Source: Hyperoplus lanceolatus
Taxonomy: Eukaryota; Chordata; Actinopteri; Uranoscopiformes; Ammodytidae
Assembly (NCBI GenBank): GCA_026929865.2
Contig: CM049407.1
Location: 31,773,501-31,837,500, forward strand
Length of the DNA: 64,000 nucleotides
Direction of reading: 5' to 3'
The notes beneath the pieces were generated by a model. That model saw nothing but the letters and a program-made list of their open reading frames with translations, was not told where the DNA came from and did not search any database. A program made the translations under genes and the position numbers. This document shows positions 1 through 12,200 of this stretch, one piece after another. The first letter of the stretch is position 1. The number at the start of each line of letters is the position of its first letter.

Positions 1-420
1 ACTGTTTATTTGCAATGGAGAAAAGTGTTTTTATTTTCGTACATTATTTAAATAAATAAAATGTATTGAGTTGAGTTTTGAAAAATGGGGGGTTCGTCTT
101 ATAATCAAGTTGTCTTATACTGACCAATACAGCTACAGTGTTTTTTCCCCACACAATAAAGACGTGTAAATAAACATTTCCTTTGTAAAATTTAGAATCA
201 AAACTTGAATTTTAATTGATAAATAAATGGAGGACATTCAAAATGAAGCGAAGTTATCATCTTCTACGCATATGCGCACCTAGTTTGTGGCCTCTACATT
301 CATTCTCGCAATTTATTTAAAATTACTGGCGTTCTAATTTTATTTCCATAACCTGTGTTATGATGACGGGGTTGTTTGCTCCACGGTCATTTAAACTTGC
401 TGCAATTGTTGCTCAACGTG
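1..420. other. No feature recognised
   Basis: AT-rich sequence with no convincing reading frame, terminal repeat or RNA gene that I can recognise. Confidence 0.4.
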
Positions 421-429
421 ACTCAAAAT

Positions 430-870
430 ATTAGGCTATAAGGCCAGCCTCTGCCGCCCGGGTCTGGTCCGTCGTGGTCCCCGCCCTTCACTGCCACCCT
501 GTAGGCAGCGCACCCGACCCAAGCGGTTCCTCCGATGAGTGGTGGGCCCATCCGTTGTAGAGGAGTGTGTTGCCACGTAGCTTTTTCGGGCTGTGCCCGG
601 CCGGGCCCCGTGGCAGACCCGGCCACCAGACGCTCGCAGGTGGGCCCCCTGTCTGGGCCTGGCTCCAGCCGGGGGCCCCGGGCTTCCTCCGGGCAGGGTC
701 TCTCCTCCTCGTTTGTGTTGTTCCATGAGGTCTTTTTGAACCATTCTTTGTCGGGCCCCTCACCTGAGACCACTTTGCCTTGGGAGACCCTACCAGGAGC
801 ACTAGGCTCCGGACAACACAGCTCTCAGGTTCACAGGGGCACACAAACCTCTCCACCACGGTAAGGTGAT
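430..870. repeat. GC-rich block, possibly a LINE 5' region
   Basis: This block is far richer in G and C than its flanks and keeps several overlapping frames open on both strands, which is what high GC alone produces. The stretch around 779-866 resembles, from memory, text often seen near the 5' ends of fish RTE-type LINEs. I see no protein domain. It could equally be a decayed CpG-rich repeat. Confidence 0.22.
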
Positions 871-2150
871 GTATATATATATATTTGTATTGTGTGTTTA
901 TAGCTTTGTTAATTAATTGTATTTTAATTAGACGCGGCAGTACAGGGGATCTAGTGGGGGAAATAGTAGGGGTAACAACTCGTCCAGTGCGCACAGGGGG
1001 CTCTGACGCCACGGGTTGCCGTGTAGTGGGTTGCAGTGCAGATTTGATGTGCAGTGCCCTAAGGGGTTTTGGTGTGGCTGCATAGCAGCATTTGTGTGCC
1101 GTGCCCTGTTGCTGGTGGTTTGTGTGGGTGGCTAATGCCCTTAATGCCTGAGAAGTGTCACTAGAAAAGAGGGTCTAACCTAAAGGCTCTTCCACATGTG
1201 TTCCCGTCCCGTGTCTCCTACATGATGTTCAATAAAGATAATTGATTGGTATTCTTCAGTGTCCTCCTCGTTTTGTTTCCTTGCATAACTGTTAAGGTGC
1301 TCTCTATCTCCTCTAATCCAGAGGCAAGGTTTATTACACTATGAATTGATTGAATAAACTGTGTAATCCGAAAGCACCCCTGGCTCCATACTACACAAAC
1401 TGCTAGTAAAGAGAACGGTGGGTTAACGTCAAGATAAGCGATTGTTATTTCTTATACTGTTTTAAGATGTGTTTTATTCAGTGTCGATGCCATTATAACT
1501 GTCAGTTAGCGCCGTCCACGTCAGTCAGCCGGAGCGCCTGTTTAGTGAAGTTTCTTTTTCTTTCTCTCTCTGTTGTGTGAGCGTGCGCATTGCCGCAGTA
1601 ACCACCTATAAATCCACGGTTGAAACGTGCTCTCCCTGAGTTTGTTTGCATCGCCATTGAGAGTAAACATGGAGTTTCCCGATCTCTATAAATTATAATT
1701 TATGCACGTTATTAAACAGCCGCGATTCGCCGGTTGCAACAGCTGTTTAGCCTGTCATCACGAGCCGAACATTGCTACTGTTATTTTCCTGGGATCTGTA
1801 TGCTGCTGTGCATGTTAAAGAAGGAAATAAACAGCGGATAAATCCTTACTCCTCCTCTCATCGTCTCATGCTTCATAGTCTGACGTTTTTGGCCTTAAGT
1901 GGTGTTTTAGCCGACACCCCTGAAGTGAATCCAGTGATATAGCAGATCAGCACGGTACATTCAGCAGTTTCCTCTACTACCTTTGTTGAGAACAAAATAG
2001 GCTAGGCCTAGTGCAGGATAAACCTCTTGCTGTCTGTTGATGTGCAATAAATATTGAAGGTTATGTAGCCTACAAGTAGGTCTACCTGTCTGGTCTACTC
2101 ATTTCAACTGACTTGTGAAAACTGCTCAGAAAAATCCAAATTTGTTGACA
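871..2150. other. No gene recognised
   Basis: Mixed sequence with an AATAAA-like signal near 1230 and moderately GC-rich text at 1500-1900. No frame of note, no paired terminal repeats and no exon pattern were found. It may be the interior of a repeat whose right end is the hAT-like terminus at 2286. Confidence 0.3.
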
Positions 2151-2286
2151 TAGAATATTTCTTTTTTATTACAGTAACTAGTTACTTCTATTATAAAATA
2201 ATTAAGTTACTAACTCAGTTACTTTTGGGAACAAGCAGTGAGTAACTATAACTAATTACTTTTTTAAAGTAACGTTCCCAACACTG
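2151..2286. mobile_element. hAT-like terminus (one end only)
   Basis: The right edge reads, on the minus strand, CAGTGTTGGGAACGTTACTT, followed inward by alternating AGTAACT/AGTTACT motifs. That combination is typical of a very common family of fish hAT-type elements. The matching left terminus is not visible within the window, so the element is truncated or its left part lies unrecognised in 1-2150. Confidence 0.5.
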
Positions 2287-2429
2287 CTTACAAGTCAGCC
2301 ATCCATGGTGGGAATATTTAGATATAACATAATGCAGCTATTTGAAAGGGTGCACATATAACCTTTACAGTGAAGGCCTCATTCATACCATCAGGACTGG
2401 GCTGGGGCCAGTTCAAAACTGGTTACAGC

Positions 2430-3183
2430 CAGTACTCGAGTTGAGGGGGGATAAGGGAGGATGGCATCCCCTTGGAAATAAAGATTGCAAAATCATCCCC
2501 CTTCTAAATCGGCCATCCCCCCCATCCCATCCCCTGTTATTTTATCAATGAATGTGGAAGTATTACCACTATTTCAACATTTAGTAACACTGGCACTTAG
2601 GCTGCCGGGAGCCACTCCACTATGCCCTCGATATCGGCGCTAGCCAGGGGCAGGGAAAATGTATTTCTATTTTTTCAGCCAATTAAAACATTTGTATATA
2701 ATATACTATTGCCATTCCTAGCTTCTGATTGGGTGGGCACGGCGAAAGCCCGCCTCCAAAATCACCCATCACCTGCTTTTCTTTGGTCCACCGTCAATCA
2801 CGTCCACAGAGCGCAGTTTCTCCTTTGCAAAGGCAGTTAGTAGGCTTGCGGCAACTTCTTTCACACATTAACTTGTTCTTTCGGTTAGTAAATGCGGTGC
2901 GCAAAAGCTCATTCACTTCCTACTCTATCCAAACCGTCTTACACAACTTTTTGTGTAGCGTATCGCTTATTTAAGCTTGTAAACAAGCCTAGTGCTGCTT
3001 CCGCCTCCAACGATGCTGCTGCTGGCACATCGGGGGGTCACTGTCTCTCCCCCTCAGCAAGCGCTCCCCCAAAGCCTTCTCTTCTATCGGCTCATGCGCT
3101 GTCATCAGCACAAATGATCTGTCCCTAAACGTTAAAGCCAATCCACCATCCCCCCTGATTTTTTTTTTACAACTCGAGTACTG
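2430..3183. mobile_element. Non-autonomous hAT element (MITE)
   Basis: Both ends carry the inverted terminal repeat CAGTACTCGAGTTG, starting at 2430 on the plus strand and ending at 3183. The flanks GTTACAGC (2422-2429) and GTTACAGG (3184-3191) match at 7 of 8 bases, an 8-bp target duplication as made by hAT transposases. No transposase remains inside. The interior holds CT-rich text and a T-run near the right end. Family assignment follows from the CAG terminus and the duplication length. Confidence 0.75.
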
Positions 3184-3385
3184 GTTACAGGCTAATACCA
3201 GTTATGAACCGGTTGGTTTCACACCGACCAGAGCCAGTCATGGAGCTGGTAAGAGAGCAACGAGAGCAATAAAAAATGTGTGGCGTGCAAAAGTATTCAG
3301 TTCCCCTGACTCAATACTTTGTAGAACCACCTTTCGCTGCAATTACAGCTGCAGTGTTTAACTGTGGGGATGGTGTGTTTTGTTA

Positions 3386-3850
3386 GTTATCACCCTGAAG
3401 ACTAGCCTGAAAATCCATACCCTGATATCTTGAACGATAGAGGGTCTGGCCACGATCAATAGTAATTTCCAACTCAAGGGGCGGCTCCTACTCGTGCATT
3501 TCAAATGCCACTGCACGCAGTTGGATAGCACTACAACCAATCAGAGCGATTCACAAGGTGACGTATTAAGCCCCGCTCGTTTAGCGAACAGCTGTTAAAC
3601 TGTTAAATTAAACGTTTGCCGTGGTCGGTTGGCAAAACAGAACATTCCACTTACTTGCTAATGAAAGATTTGAGTGCCGTCTTCGTAAAGGGTCGAGGCC
3701 AAAGCCGTCTCAAACTCACACAACATATCCGCAGCCATCTTTGATGTTTACTATCACGGCTTCGACGTCGCATGCACGTCACTGTCGTCGTGCGGTTACG
3801 TCTGCCCCAGAGTACCACACAAAGGGCTCTGGCGCGCCCATATTAGATAG
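3386..3850. other. Unidentified insert inside the Tc1 element
   Basis: This segment separates the Tc1 left end from its transposase remnants and does not look like Tc1. A short minus-strand Tc1-like piece (ACTGTGGGGATGGTGTG) precedes it at about 3360. I found no clean terminal repeat or target duplication, so I cannot name it; a decayed MITE is most likely. Confidence 0.3.
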
Positions 3851-4178
3851 AACCAATTGAAACGTGAGCCAAGATTTCTGGACTTTCTGAAAAAGCTTCA
3901 AAGGAGAGTGTCCAGACCAACAGGCGCAGCAAATTTAATTTGCCAGCGCCTAGTGGCAAGTTTGGGAATGCCAGGCTACCTGAAGACAGCATCCCTACAG
4001 TGAAATATGATAGTCGTGGCATCATGCTGTGGGGATGCTTTTCTTCAGCAGGGACAGGGAAGCTGGTCAGAGTTGATGGGAAGATGAATGGAGCCAAATA
4101 CAGGGCAGAAAACCCGTTTGAGTCTGCAAAAGACTGGGGAGGAGGTTCACCTTCCAGCAGGACAACAACCCTAAACAT

Positions 4179-5348
4179 TAGGGATGAGCCCGAACGGATA
4201 ATGACTTAGATACGGATACGGATAATTTCCGAATATTATTACATTTCCGTTATTATTCGGGGATTTTACTTTTTTTTATATTATGCGCCTAATTGGCGCA
4301 GCGCGTTCCGCCTCAATGACACAACAGGTAGAATGACACTAACAGCTGTTCTGTGGTGGACATGAGAGGACCGGGCGCGTCCCGTGACCCGCGGTCTCTC
4401 TCTTTTTATCCACTGATAAACGCAGCGCGTTCGCCCTTTCCCTTGAATAGAGGGTTCTACCGGTCGCATTCGCTGCCGTTTTTATGTGAGTTCCCTCGTA
4501 ACCCGGCCGCTGCCGTGGCGGAGAAGAGACGAACCGATGGAATATGCTGCACCACGAGTCACCGTCAGCCCTTCCCCGATGTATTTACATTCTCTAGGCC
4601 TACTGCTTAAACTCTTTCAAACACCACAACGTTTCCATCAAACTGATGCTAGGACCTGTTCTTTTTCAGCTGTCAATCAGTGCGTAGACGCCTAGGCCTA
4701 CTTCAGGACCTATACAATAAAATCGGAAACTGCAAACTTGACACATTAAAATCACATATGGCTTTGTGGAAAGGCTAAGATATTATTTAGGGTTTATGAG
4801 ATTGACACGTTGATACAGATTGTTCCTAAATCTTAGTTTAGGAAAACAAAAGTAAAAAAGAGGGAGTGGAAGAGATAGAGATAAAAAATAATCATGAAAT
4901 ACAGCTGTATTTTCCCCAGTTAAAGGGAGACCTTAATTAAGTTAAAAGTAAAACACTGGCCCTCATTTACTAACAGTGAGAAGCCTATGCACAGATGTGG
5001 GCTGTTATTTATCAATATTCCCTGAATTTCTCCGTATTCTGAGAACAAAGAAGAGAGAGAGAGAGAGAGATGAAAAGGTAGAAATATATCTGACTTTTTG
5101 ACTTATATTTCAACATTACATCAATGTGATGCTTTGAAGGGACAACAATTGCATTGACAATGAATATTAGTTTAGAAAATCAATTTAGGTGTGACTTCCT
5201 TTAATGTAGGCTAATGTAAAATAAACCTCCGGTATACGCCACGCCCACTTCTTCTTGTGTATCCGGATACAGATACAGATACAGATACAGATAATTTTGT
5301 TGGTTGAACAGATACAGATACAGATAATGACGTCTCCGCACACCCCTA
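4179..5348. mobile_element. Non-autonomous hAT element inserted in Tc1
   Basis: The element starts TAGGGATGAGCCCG and ends CACACCCCTA, imperfect inverted repeats of the TAGGG(G/A)TG type common in hAT elements. The 8-bp duplication CTAAACAT is perfect (4171-4178 and 5349-5356), and the Tc1 reading frame resumes right after it. Subterminal GATACG repeats lie at the left end (4211-4226) and GATACA repeats at the right (5269-5328). No transposase is seen inside. The perfect duplication suggests a relatively young insertion. Confidence 0.85.
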
Positions 5349-5696
5349 CTAAACATACAGCCATATCTACAATGGAATGTATGGCAACAAAGTCAGTCTC
5401 TAGATGTGCAAAGCTGGTAGAGACATACCCCAATAGACTTGCAGCTACAATTGCAGGGATAGGTGGTTCTACAAAGCATTGACTCAGGGGGCTGAATACT
5501 TTTGCACACCACACTTTTCAGTTTTTATTTTTTTGAATAAAATAAAAACATGTTACATTTTCATTCCACTTCACAATTATGCACCACTGTGCTGGTCTAG
5601 CACATACAATCCTAATACAATACATTTACATGTGTGGTTGTAATGTGACAAAATGTGGAAAAGTTCAAGGGGTATGAATACTTTTGCAAGCCACTG

Positions 5697-7244
5697 TGGA
5701 GGAAATAAGTATTTGATCCCTCACTGATTTTGTAAGTTTACCCACTTCCAATGAAATGAACGGTCTATAATTTTAATGTTAGGTTTATTATAACAGTGAT
5801 AGACAGAATATCAAAAAGAAAATCCAGAAAATCACATAAAAAAAAGATAGAAATTATTTTGCATTTCATTGAGTGAAATAAGTATTTGATCCCCTATCAA
5901 AACATTGCTTAGCACTTGGTGGAGAAACCCTTGTTGGCAAGTACAGAGGTCAGACGTGTCTTGTAGTTGATGACCAGGTTTGCACACACCTCAGGAGGAC
6001 ATTTGGACCACTCCTCTTTGCAGATCCTCTCCTAATCTTTAAGGTTTTGAGGCTGTCGCTTGAGCTCTCTCCACAGATCTATTGGATTAAGGTCCAGAGA
6101 CTGGCTAGGCCACTCCATGACCTTAATGTGCTTCTTCTTGAGCCACTCCTTTGTTGCCTTTGCTATATTTTTAGGGTCATTGACGTGCTGGAAGACCCAT
6201 CCACGACCCAGGCTGAGAGAAAGAGGTTGTCACCCAGTATTTCATGGTACATGGCCCCATCCATAGTTCCCTCGATGCAGTGAAGTCCACCTGTCCACTT
6301 AGAAGAGAAACACCCATAAAGCATAATGCTTCAACCTCCCTGCTTGACTGTGGGAATGGTGTTCTAGGGTCATAGTCAGAACTTCTCTTCCTCCAAGTGT
6401 GGCGAGTCACTATGATACCAAATAACTTGATTTTGTTCTAATCTAACCACATCAGCTTCTCCCAAGCATTCTCTGAGTCGTTCAGGTGTTCATTGGCAAA
6501 CTTCAGACGGTTCTGTACATGGGACCTTACGGGCGCTACAGGATTTCAATTCATTACGGCATAGTGTGTTACCAATGGTTTTCTTGGTGACTGTGGTCCC
6601 AGCTGCCTTGGGATCATAAACAAGCTCCTCCTGTGTAAATCTGGGCTGATCCCTCACCTTTCTCATGATCATTGATACCCCACAAGGTCAGATCTTGCAT
6701 GGAGCCACTGACCGAGGGAGATTGATGGTCATTTTGTGTTTTTTCATTTTCGAATAATCGCACCAACAGTTGTCTCCTTCTCACCCAGCTTCTCGCCAAT
6801 GGTCTTGTAGTCTATTCCGGCCTTGTGCAGGTCAACAATCTTATCCCTGATGTCCTTAGACAGCTCTTTGGTCTTGCCCATGATGGAGATGTTGGAGTTT
6901 GATTTATTGACTCTGTGGACAGGTGTATTTTATACAGGTAACTAGTTGAGACAGGTGTGTTTTATAGAGGAAATTAGTTGAGATTAGGAATACTTTTTTA
7001 AAGCACGAGGACTAATCTGTGGGAGCCAGAATTCTTTATGGTTGGTAGGGGATCAAATACTTATTTCACTCAATGAAATGCAAAATAATTTATATCTTTT
7101 TTTATGTGATTTTCTGGATTTTCTTTTTGATATTCAGTCTATCACTGTTAAAATAAACCTAGCTTTAAAATTATAGACCGCTCATTTTTTAAGTAGGCAA
7201 ACTTACAAAATCGGTGAGGGATCAAATACTTATTTCCTCCACTG
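5697..7244 (-). mobile_element. Tc1-like element, nearly full length, inactive
   Basis: Inverted ends GGAGGAAATAAGTATTTGAT (left) and its complement ending at 7244, followed by TA, mark a fish Tc1 family of about 1.55 kb. A degenerate transposase runs on the minus strand between about 6900 and 5950, seen only as short pieces in several frames. The left end abuts the preceding Tc1 so tightly (CCACTG then TGGAGG) that the TA site and first bases seem to have been lost there. Not active by the look of its frames. Confidence 0.8.
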
Positions 7245-7249
7245 TATGT

Positions 7250-7457
7250 GTGTGCGAGTCGCACACACATAACTCACCACAAGTGAATGGGACTAGTTAC
7301 TCTGAAACAATAAATACAACCTCCAGTTCCATCAGTGAGATCGCAATGAGCATATGAAGAAGCTTGAGAAGGTAGACCTCAGTAGTGTTACAGCATATCA
7401 GAAACAGAGTACATGACTGAGAAAGGACATTACAATCTAATAAATCATTGCTTCTTT

Positions 7458-7531
<74 letters not shown>

Positions 7532-9187
7532 CATCATTTGCAGCTAAGCATGTGTGGATGTGTGTTGAAGAGTAAATGGACTCCTAAATAAGTGCTGGGT
7601 TCAGGGTGCTATCTAAATAGCTCCGTGTTGTACAGTACAAGTGGGAAGGGCTCAGATCCCCTCACTGTAGTTTGTAAGTCAGTGCTGACTCACTTCAGAC
7701 AAGGAGCCCTTTTATTCCTCTGTGCAGCCCTGTGCCTGCCAGCCAGCTAGCTTTAGCACAAAAGGGCCCTATTTAATGCTAATTGGATGTTTGGCCCGTG
7801 TTGTCTGCGCTCAGAGGGCTCTTTATTGCTTTCCGTGCCATCGCTTCCTGCAGCATAAATAACGTAACATCCTTTGTCTCAGCTAGCCCTCCAAGGAGTC
7901 GTCAGTGGGCAGTGTCTCACAGCAGCCCGAGCTCCACCAGAGCAGGCCGCCTTGTTTTTGTACAGTTGTGCTTAGATACTTTGTGGCTAATTCACTCACA
8001 TGGCTTGTGTCGCCTCCTAGTGGTAGACAGGTGTGCCTCCATTTCTGATCTGTGGTGAAGTACAGCTACTGTGCTGTGATAATGTTTTTGACCTAAGCTA
8101 TTGTTTTCAAGAGCTCTGAGGATGATTAGAATCCATGTTGAATCCCATGAAGAAAAGTCTCCCCTGAAACGACAACAACTCAATAAGTGAAGACAAGACA
8201 AGATGCATGTTACTAGCATTCATTTAATGAAGGACAGGCTCTTTCCGCAAGCTTACAATGACAATGCTAAAATGTTGATGCTAGTCAGGAATAATTCATT
8301 GGTTAATCAGTATGACAGCATGCAACGTTTTCTAATTAGCTCAAAACAGTACAATTGGGGTTGAAGAAAAATCTCATTTGTTTAGCATGTAACTGGTAAT
8401 TTTTATTCATAATTGACCCAATGAAGGCACAAGAGAAAAAAGTAAGAGAATCACCAACGTTATGACATGATCGTGTACTGAATTTCATGGAAATCCATCA
8501 AAAAGGAGCGTGTACTGTCTATGTTCCCATAGCCTGTTGGTCCCACAGCCTGATGGTCCCACATTTCTAAGTGATCTAACTATGTTATACAGAATAGTAT
8601 GTCTGTGTATGTGATTGGGTGTGTGTCACTCCTATTCTAACCTTTCCATGCCCCCTTGCCCTAACCCTAACCACCCAGCTGTGATGCCTGAACCTAAAAA
8701 CTGAAAAATAGATCTGTGGGACCATCGGCTGTGGGAACATAGGGATGACCCCCATCAAACAGTTGTTAAAACAATTTAGTAAAAGACAAAAATGTCAACC
8801 CTCTGTTGGCAAACCATAAACAACCGTGAACATTTTCAAACCATGCAGACAGTACACAACGAGATATGTCTCTTGATAGGTGAACACTTTGACTTGTCTG
8901 TACACATGGCCATGGTAATCAAGTACTTAAAATATTTAATTCTATGCCAAACCCATGGACAGACAGACCAACATTGACATAAAGCCACACAGTGCTAATG
9001 CTTTTGAGTTTGGCTAAAAGTAAGCTAAAAGGTCAAAAGGTCAGGTTATGCAAAGGTCAGACAAGCATTTCATTTAAAGTGAATATCTCATTGTGCACAT
9101 ACTGTATGACTGAAGGTGCATCCTATGTGGAACTTTAGTCATTTGCAATTCTAAATCTCTGCTGTTACCTGTGTCAGATGAAGTGTG
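7250..9187 (-). other. Probable b3gat1 3' UTR and downstream flank
   Basis: This is the roughly 1.9 kb between the b3gat1 stop codon (minus strand, 9190-9188) and the first clear transposon. It holds no recognisable repeat apart from the TG microsatellite at its far end. Minus-strand AATAAA signals are present at 8407-8402, 7827-7822 and 7716-7711; which one is used cannot be told. Long 3' UTRs are usual for this gene family, so the UTR assignment is inference from position. Confidence 0.45.
7462..7531. repeat. (TG)n microsatellite
   Basis: About 35 uninterrupted TG units. No associated gene. Confidence 0.95.
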
Positions 9188-9274
9188 TCATATCTCCACA
9201 TTAGAGTCTGTAAATCCTTTCTTGCCCTCATTTACTAGCACAGGCTTCTCTGTCCGTGTGTGCCAAACTAATAC
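9188..9274 (-). CDS. b3gat1: b3gat1 coding exon 4 (C-terminus)
   Basis: A 28-codon terminal exon too short to stand out as an open frame. On the minus strand an acceptor CTGCAG (9280-9275) is followed by VLVWHTRTEKPVLVNEGKKG and then FTDSNVEI and TGA. Human B3GAT1 ends with the same block apart from the first residue and two near the end. Phase 0 matches exon 3, which stops after NCTK. It supplies the WHTR loop that contacts UDP. Confidence 0.93.
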   Translation of the reverse strand, partial: VLVWHTRTEKPVLVNEGKKGFTDSNVEI

Positions 9275-12200
9275 CTGCAGGTACCAAGAAAGGCATGTAG
9301 ACAAGCAGAGATACAGTCAAGAGGATGAAATGCTTTAACAGACATTTTGGCACACAATGCTGTTCAGTAGTAACGTACTACACACCATACCTCTAACACA
9401 ATGGCTAGAGGCACCTTTATAATGTGCCATACGCATTAATAATTGGCTCTAACCTGACAGTTTACTGACTATGAGAAGAAATTGTTACGACAGAGACATC
9501 ATGAAACATATGTTTATACTAGCAGCATTAACAGGGCAGCTTGTTTTAATTCAAAGGGGTGGCACAACCTTTTAAACAAGCAGAGGGCTTCATTTTCTTA
9601 CCTTGGTGCAGTTGGCAGCTTTAGGCTCCAAGTCGCTGAGAGTGACCAGCTCCTTTAATAAACTGCTCTCCTGATAACCTCCCTTCACACCACGTAACTT
9701 GAAGTAAGCCTGAGGTTTGGACAGGATAAGGCGCAGGTTCACTGCAAACCCAGCCATGTCTATGGCAAAGGGTCGGTGTGGGTCGAACACAGTCTTCCAG
9801 CCGTACACCTTGCCCAAGGTGTTTACTCTTGGGGACTCGTACCGTAGGCCCCCCACGAAGGCTACGGGCCACACTGACACCTTTTTCGTGGAACGCATCT
9901 GGTAGTTGAAAACCGAGACAGAGAAACAGATCACTCCTGTGGATCATTTCCCTTTACATTTGACATAGCAATGAAAGATTCAAGCACAATGAGAGAACAC
10001 TTCACTTCAATATGATTTTCCTCCCCAATATATCTCTGTACCTCCTCAAACAGCTCCAGAGTGTATGTGTTGTCGTCATCAGCGAAGTAGACTATCCCAG
10101 GCTGGCTGCTGTTTGCGCCAAACGTCTCCCGGAGCCAGCGCAGGCCTAGGTTTCTCTGTATGGTTCCCCGAGGTATCCGTGGGTCCCTGGTGTCCCCACG
10201 TACTTTATAGTTCCTGGGCGTCTCCACATTGAGGTGTGTGTAGTTGAGCCCTGTCTCCTGGAGCAGAGCGCTCACCAGTGGGCTGCTCCTGTGGGAGTCC
10301 TCCACCAGGATCCAGTGCAGGTTGGGCACATGCAGCAGGGTGTTGGTCAGCCGGGTCAGCTCTGCCTTCTGCACCGGCCGGCTGTAGGTGGGAGTGATGG
10401 CGTGGATGGTGGGCAGGAGGTCAGACCACGGAGGGGGCCGGCTGTACACATACTCAGTGCGCACCACCTCTACCAAGTCTCGGCCATGAAGTGAGCACGT
10501 CTCCTTTAAAGCAAAAGTATTCCTGGAGTTGGAGCGACCATCACGCCTGTCATCTACAGCCAAGAGGGAAATGATTACAATTCAAGATTCAAGACGTTTA
10601 TTTGTCATATGCACAATAATTACAGCAGCAGTTATTGGCAAGGACATTTTTTTTTTTTTTTTTTTCAATATTTTTATTGAAAATATGGCACAGTGCATGC
10701 ATAGAAATGTCAACTTGACAGCGAGTCAAAACAAATGCCATATTTCTGAATTTTCTTTTTTTTACAAACATTACAGGAAGAAATAATCAAGCTGTAATAA
10801 TCATCATAATAAAAATAATAATAATAGTAATAATATTTAAAATACAATAACATGTACAAATAATACAAATAAAACAATTAGCACACCAAAATAAAATACA
10901 AAAATAAAATAAAAGGGGGGGTGGGGTGGGGCCTATCAGTCAGGAGACATAGAAGAAAGCGAGTTGAAAAACGTTAAGAAGGATTGCCACTTGTTGTAGA
11001 ACTTGTCTGTGTTACCTCGCAGTGAATATTTAATCTTCTCTAACTTGAGGAAAGACATGACATCACTGAGCCATCGAGAGCTGGAGGGAGCTTTAGTTGA
11101 CTTCCAGTTAAGGAGAAGCTGCCGTCTCGCCAGTAAAGAGGTGAAAGCTAAAATGTCTAAGTGCTTGGAAGTATAACGCTTGTAATCAACAGGAATCCCA
11201 AATATAGCAATATGAGGAGAGACAATTATTGTCCTCAAAAGTATTTTTGACATTGTATCAAAGTAGTTCTGCCAGAAGCGAGATAGTAGAGGGCAAGAAT
11301 AAAAGATATGGGTAAATTACAGGATGAAGAATGACATCTGTCGCAGCTATCGATGACACTGGGATAAATTTGTGACAGTCGAGCTTTGGAAAAATGGACT
11401 CTAAATATCACTTTGAACTGTATGAGTGTCAAACGAGCGCAAGTTGAGCTTTTGTGAATTTTGTCAAGAGCTAACTCCCAGTAGCTATCCTTTAAGTTCA
11501 GCCCCAGTTCCTGCTCCCAGGCCGTCTTGACCTTAGTGGATGGTAAGTTGTCATAGGACAGGAGTTATACGTTTTGTTATATGTTTTAGAAATAAGAGAT
11601 TTTTGAAAGGGGCTGGAACAGAGAAACTCTTCCCACAACTGAACCGTAGGTGAGGAGGGGAAGGTTGGAAATAGCGATCTGACACAGTGTCTGATTTGAA
11701 AATAGCGAAATAAATGAGAGGGAGGAAGCTGATATACACAAGACAGGTCTGTAAAGCTACGAAAATACCGTCTCTATACAGGTCTTTAAAAAATATCAGG
11801 CCTTTAACGTGCCATACAGAAAAGGTGGAGTCTGTGAGTGCGGGTTTGAATAGGTGATTCTTTAGTAAGGGAGCTGAAGTTGAAGCCGAAGTAAATTTAA
11901 ACTGTCTCCTGAATTGGTACCAGATCTTGAGTGTGGAACTCACTACTTGGTTGTTTGTGAAGCCAGAGGGGCTGGTTGGGATAGAGGAGGTGAGTAGAGC
12001 CAATAGAGAAGACAAAAAACAAGACTGAGCCTCCAATTTACACCATGGTGGATCACTTGAATTAAACCAAAATGTAATTTTGTGGATGTGTACCGCCCAG
12101 TAATACAGTTGAAAATTAGGGAGAGATAAACCACCATTAAATTTACATCTCTCCAATAATGATTTACGGACTCTGGGAACCTTTCCACACCATAAGAAGC

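Larger units (their letters stand above)
3278..5696 (+). mobile_element. Tc1-like element, degenerate, with insertions
   Basis: The left end near 3278 (TGGCGTGCAAAAGTATTCAG) and the right end (GAATACTTTTGCAAGCCACTG, ending 5696) are the typical terminal text of a fish Tc1 family. Between them are transposase pieces on the plus strand: GIMLWGCFSSAGTGKLV near 4018-4080, a QQDN-type piece near 4155, and TYPNRLAATIAGIGGSTKH ending at 5481. The element is broken up by a segment at about 3386-3850 and by an hAT element at 4179-5348. A second inward terminal-like repeat lies near 5490-5511, which fits the IR/DR type of Tc1 end. Confidence 0.75.

Noticed and set aside
423-1012. Several overlapping frames of 100-174 codons on both strands
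   Set aside because: They all lie in one GC-rich block and overlap each other; residues show no domain and mostly reflect composition.
6047-6283. Plus-strand frames of 68-78 codons
   Set aside because: They are shadows of the minus-strand Tc1 transposase.
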